A stretch of 63,156 nucleotides of DNA from Thermodesulfobacteriota bacterium (GTDB lineage: Bacteria; Desulfobacterota_D; UBA1144; Nemesobacterales; CSP1-2): positions 1 to 63,156 of the forward strand of contig DATMAT010000065.1 in the NCBI GenBank assembly GCA_035559815.1, written 5' to 3'. The notes under the pieces were generated by a model, which had not been told where the DNA came from, searched no databases, and saw only the letters and a list, made by a program, of their open reading frames with translations. Made by a program: the position numbers and the translations under genes. Below, piece by piece: positions 61,423 to 63,156 of this stretch; within the stretch, counting starts at the first letter, position 1, and every line of letters starts with the position of its first letter.

Positions 61423-62961
61423 TTGAAAGGCCCCTCACTCTCCACTGCTATTTCCTCTTCGAATAATGAGAAAGACCCGGTCAGGGACCTGGAACTTCTC
61501 ATACGCTCCCGCTACTGCATTATCTTCCTGGATACGGCGGAAGAAGACCGGGCTGAGATTCTTTTCCGTCACTTAGCCGATCGCATGAAGGTTCCCTATT
61601 TCTCATGGACGAACACTAAGGGCTTGAGGCGAATGGATATGGATGTAAAGGGTCCCGTTTATAACTCTACCGATATATCTATAGCCTTGGGACATATAGA
61701 ACAGTCTCAACTCGCAGCGATTTACCATTTTCGCGGGCTTGGAGATTATCTTGAGGATAGGCTCATCGTCAATAAACTAAAGGATGCGTCTTTGCAATTT
61801 TCCAAGAATAACGGGGTGATAATAATAACCGGTCAAGATACCAATGTCCCCGACTTGCTGAGACCAATGAGTGCACTATTAAGCATGCCTTCTCCGCAAA
61901 TTGAGGAGTATAAAGAGCTGCTTCACCATATCATCCGAGACCTCAATGCCCGGATTAACATGGAATTCGACATGACCCCGGAGGATATAAATAAACTCCT
62001 CAATAATATGAAAGGACTTACCCTTATGGAAGCAGAGAAGATTCTCACCAGAGTGATTGTTGAAGACGGTAAGTTAACTACAAAGGATATAAGACGAGTT
62101 ATAGAGGCGAAAAAGGACATAGTAGAGCGCGAGGGGGTGTTAGAATATTATCCAGTCGAAGAAAGCATGGCGGACATAGCGGACCTTTCCGGTTTGAAGT
62201 CCTGGCTTTCTAAACGAAAGGAGATTATCACAGACCCTTTGAGGGCTAGAGATTTCGGGCTCTCATTTCCCAAGGGCATTTTGCTCCTCGGGGTTCCCGG
62301 CTGTGGTAAGAGCCTTTGTGCCAAAGCCGTGGCCATGGAGTGGGGACTTCCTTTACTCAAACTGGATTCTTCAAATCTCTACAATAAGTACATAGGTGAG
62401 AGTGAAAAGAATTTCAAAAGGGCAATAAAAACGGCAGAGAAATTATCGCCGGTTATTCTCTGGATAGACGAGATCGAAAAGGCATTCTCTTCATCGAGTG
62501 GTGTTGAGGATGGCGGCGTTTCGAGGAGGATCTTTGGAAGCTTTCTCTCCTGGCTTCAGGATAGAAAAGGGGATGTGTTTATCATAGCTACTGCCAACGA
62601 CGTTACCAAGCTCCCGCCGGAGTTTTTGAGAAAGGGCCGTTTTGACGAGATATTTTTTGTCGACCTTCCGGATGCCGAGTCAAGGAAATCTATATTTGAA
62701 ATTCATCTTAAGAAGCGGGGACAGGAGCCAAGTCCTTTTGATCTTGAACAGCTAGTTGAGTTAACTGGCGGGTTTAGCGGTTCAGAGATCGAACAGGCTA
62801 TCGTCTCCGGTCTCTACACGGCCTTCTCGGAGAAGAAAGAGCTGACCACAGAGATTCTTGTCGACGAGATTAGGCTTACCAGACCTATCTCTATCACTAT
62901 GTCAGAAAAGATAGCATGGCTAAGGGAATGGGCAAAGGATAGGACGGTAAGTGCGCATTGA
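61423..62961 (+). CDS. AAA ATPase, Ycf46-like
   Basis: This 512-residue protein has an N-terminal part (about 20-240) of Rossmann-like character (YCIIFLDTAEEDRAEILF; NNGVIIITGQDTN) and a C-terminal AAA domain. Walker A is GVPGCGKS (290-297), Walker B VILWIDEIEKA (Asp349, Glu350), and the arginine finger is in FLRKGRFDE. The lidless FtsH-type lid helix SGSEIEQAIVSGLY is present but no protease follows. These traits match the Ycf46/YjoB-like group. The TTG start at 61423 is not backed by a good ribosome site; no ATG upstream is in frame. Role unknown. Confidence 0.85.
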   Translation: MKGPSLSTAISSSNNEKDPVRDLELLIRSRYCIIFLDTAEEDRAEILFRHLADRMKVPYFSWTNTKGLRRMDMDVKGPVYNSTDISIALGHIEQSQLAAIYHFRGLGDYLEDRLIVNKLKDASLQFSKNNGVIIITGQDTNVPDLLRPMSALLSMPSPQIEEYKELLHHIIRDLNARINMEFDMTPEDINKLLNNMKGLTLMEAEKILTRVIVEDGKLTTKDIRRVIEAKKDIVEREGVLEYYPVEESMADIADLSGLKSWLSKRKEIITDPLRARDFGLSFPKGILLLGVPGCGKSLCAKAVAMEWGLPLLKLDSSNLYNKYIGESEKNFKRAIKTAEKLSPVILWIDEIEKAFSSSSGVEDGGVSRRIFGSFLSWLQDRKGDVFIIATANDVTKLPPEFLRKGRFDEIFFVDLPDAESRKSIFEIHLKKRGQEPSPFDLEQLVELTGGFSGSEIEQAIVSGLYTAFSEKKELTTEILVDEIRLTRPISITMSEKIAWLREWAKDRTVSAH

Positions 62962-63010
62962 CTCTAGTGGAGACGGGTTAATCACATCTCTAGTTGGTAT
63001 ATATTGAGGA

Positions 63011-63156
63011 TTATGCTTCCTTATCCTCGTACTTATCTTTTAGTTGTCTAACCACCGCCGGGTCGGCCAGTGTCGTCGTATCCCCCAGCGCTCTCCCCTC
63101 GGCTATATCCCTTAGCAGCCTCCTCATTATCTTGCCGCTTCTGGTCTTGGGAAGTT
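63011..63156 (-). CDS. acsA: Acetyl-CoA synthetase, C-terminal end only
   Basis: The last 47 codons of a minus-strand gene are visible up to its stop at 63011. The peptide [20 protein letters not shown] then [20 protein letters not shown] is the A10 motif and tail of acetyl-CoA synthetase, with the conserved Lys of the TRSGK motif that is acetylated to inactivate the enzyme. The gene extends beyond the window. It converges with the AAA ATPase gene. Confidence 0.9.
   Translation of the reverse strand, partial: LPKTRSGKIMRRLLRDIAEGRALGDTTTLADPAVVRQLKDKYEDKEA

Overview
The window comes from a diderm bacterium. It carries a nearly complete type II secretion cluster, a tripartite heavy-metal efflux operon, a zinc-type ABC uptake operon with its own outer-membrane barrel, undecaprenyl-diphosphatase, the MEP-pathway gene ispE and several lipoproteins. 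No marker gene here fixes the phylum. The gene content suggests a Deltaproteobacteria-like, Nitrospirota-like or Dadabacteria-like lineage, which is a low-confidence inference. Many genes are housekeeping. Mobile DNA is limited to one intact IS3-family element, plus several kinds of short palindromic repeats concentrated at 8.0-13.8 kb.

Layout. 1-5.8 kb: czcCBA-type metal efflux operon (czcA cut by the window edge), headed by a small exported Cys/His protein. 5.9-7.1 kb: IS3 element with inverted repeats and a programmed frameshift. 7.2-11.4 kb: exported hydratase-like protein, EamA transporter, dgkA, a metallo-beta-lactamase-fold protein and a SnoaL-like protein, bracketed by two copies of an approximately 110-bp repeat. 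12.1-16.4 kb: the four-gene Anbu locus (circularly permuted ATP-grasp, alpha-E, Anbu protease, transglutaminase). 16.4-23.2 kb: tyrS, then an opposing uvrA-uppP-phosphorylase group and a glutamine amidotransferase. 23.3-30.7 kb: an unknown protein, an M28 peptidase with PDZ, a His-motif membrane protein, a primary-type sigma factor, a SPOR protein, a GAF-like protein and tRNA-Leu. 31-42.3 kb: gspC to gspK plus a MoxR ATPase, with no gspL or gspM. 42.3-50.2 kb: galT, a sulfotransferase and a six-gene zinc-uptake operon ending in a thermonuclease. 50.4-57.9 kb: an orphan solute-binding protein, two SDRs, a frameshifted sugar dehydrogenase, a small zinc-ribbon protein, a methyltransferase, a sucrase/ferredoxin-like protein and a flavin reductase. 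58-63.2 kb: a candidate small RNA, a lipoprotein, a pilin, ispE, tRNA-Gln, a Ycf46-like AAA ATPase and the 3' end of an acetyl-CoA synthetase gene.

How the parts work together. Two metal systems with opposite jobs (efflux at 1-5.8 kb, uptake at 45-50.2 kb) each begin with a small exported protein rich in Cys/His motifs. The T2SS genes supply the secretin, ATPase, platform and pseudopilins. The secretin carries an N-terminal LysM domain that probably anchors it to peptidoglycan, and the missing GspL/GspM functions must lie elsewhere or be dispensable.

The least explained signals are two intergenic loci in which a C-rich sequence resembling the 16S rRNA anti-Shine-Dalgarno tail is followed directly by an intrinsic-terminator hairpin (58.1-58.26 kb plus strand; 55.16-55.08 kb minus strand). 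They look like regulatory small RNAs and are the strongest candidates for something undescribed.
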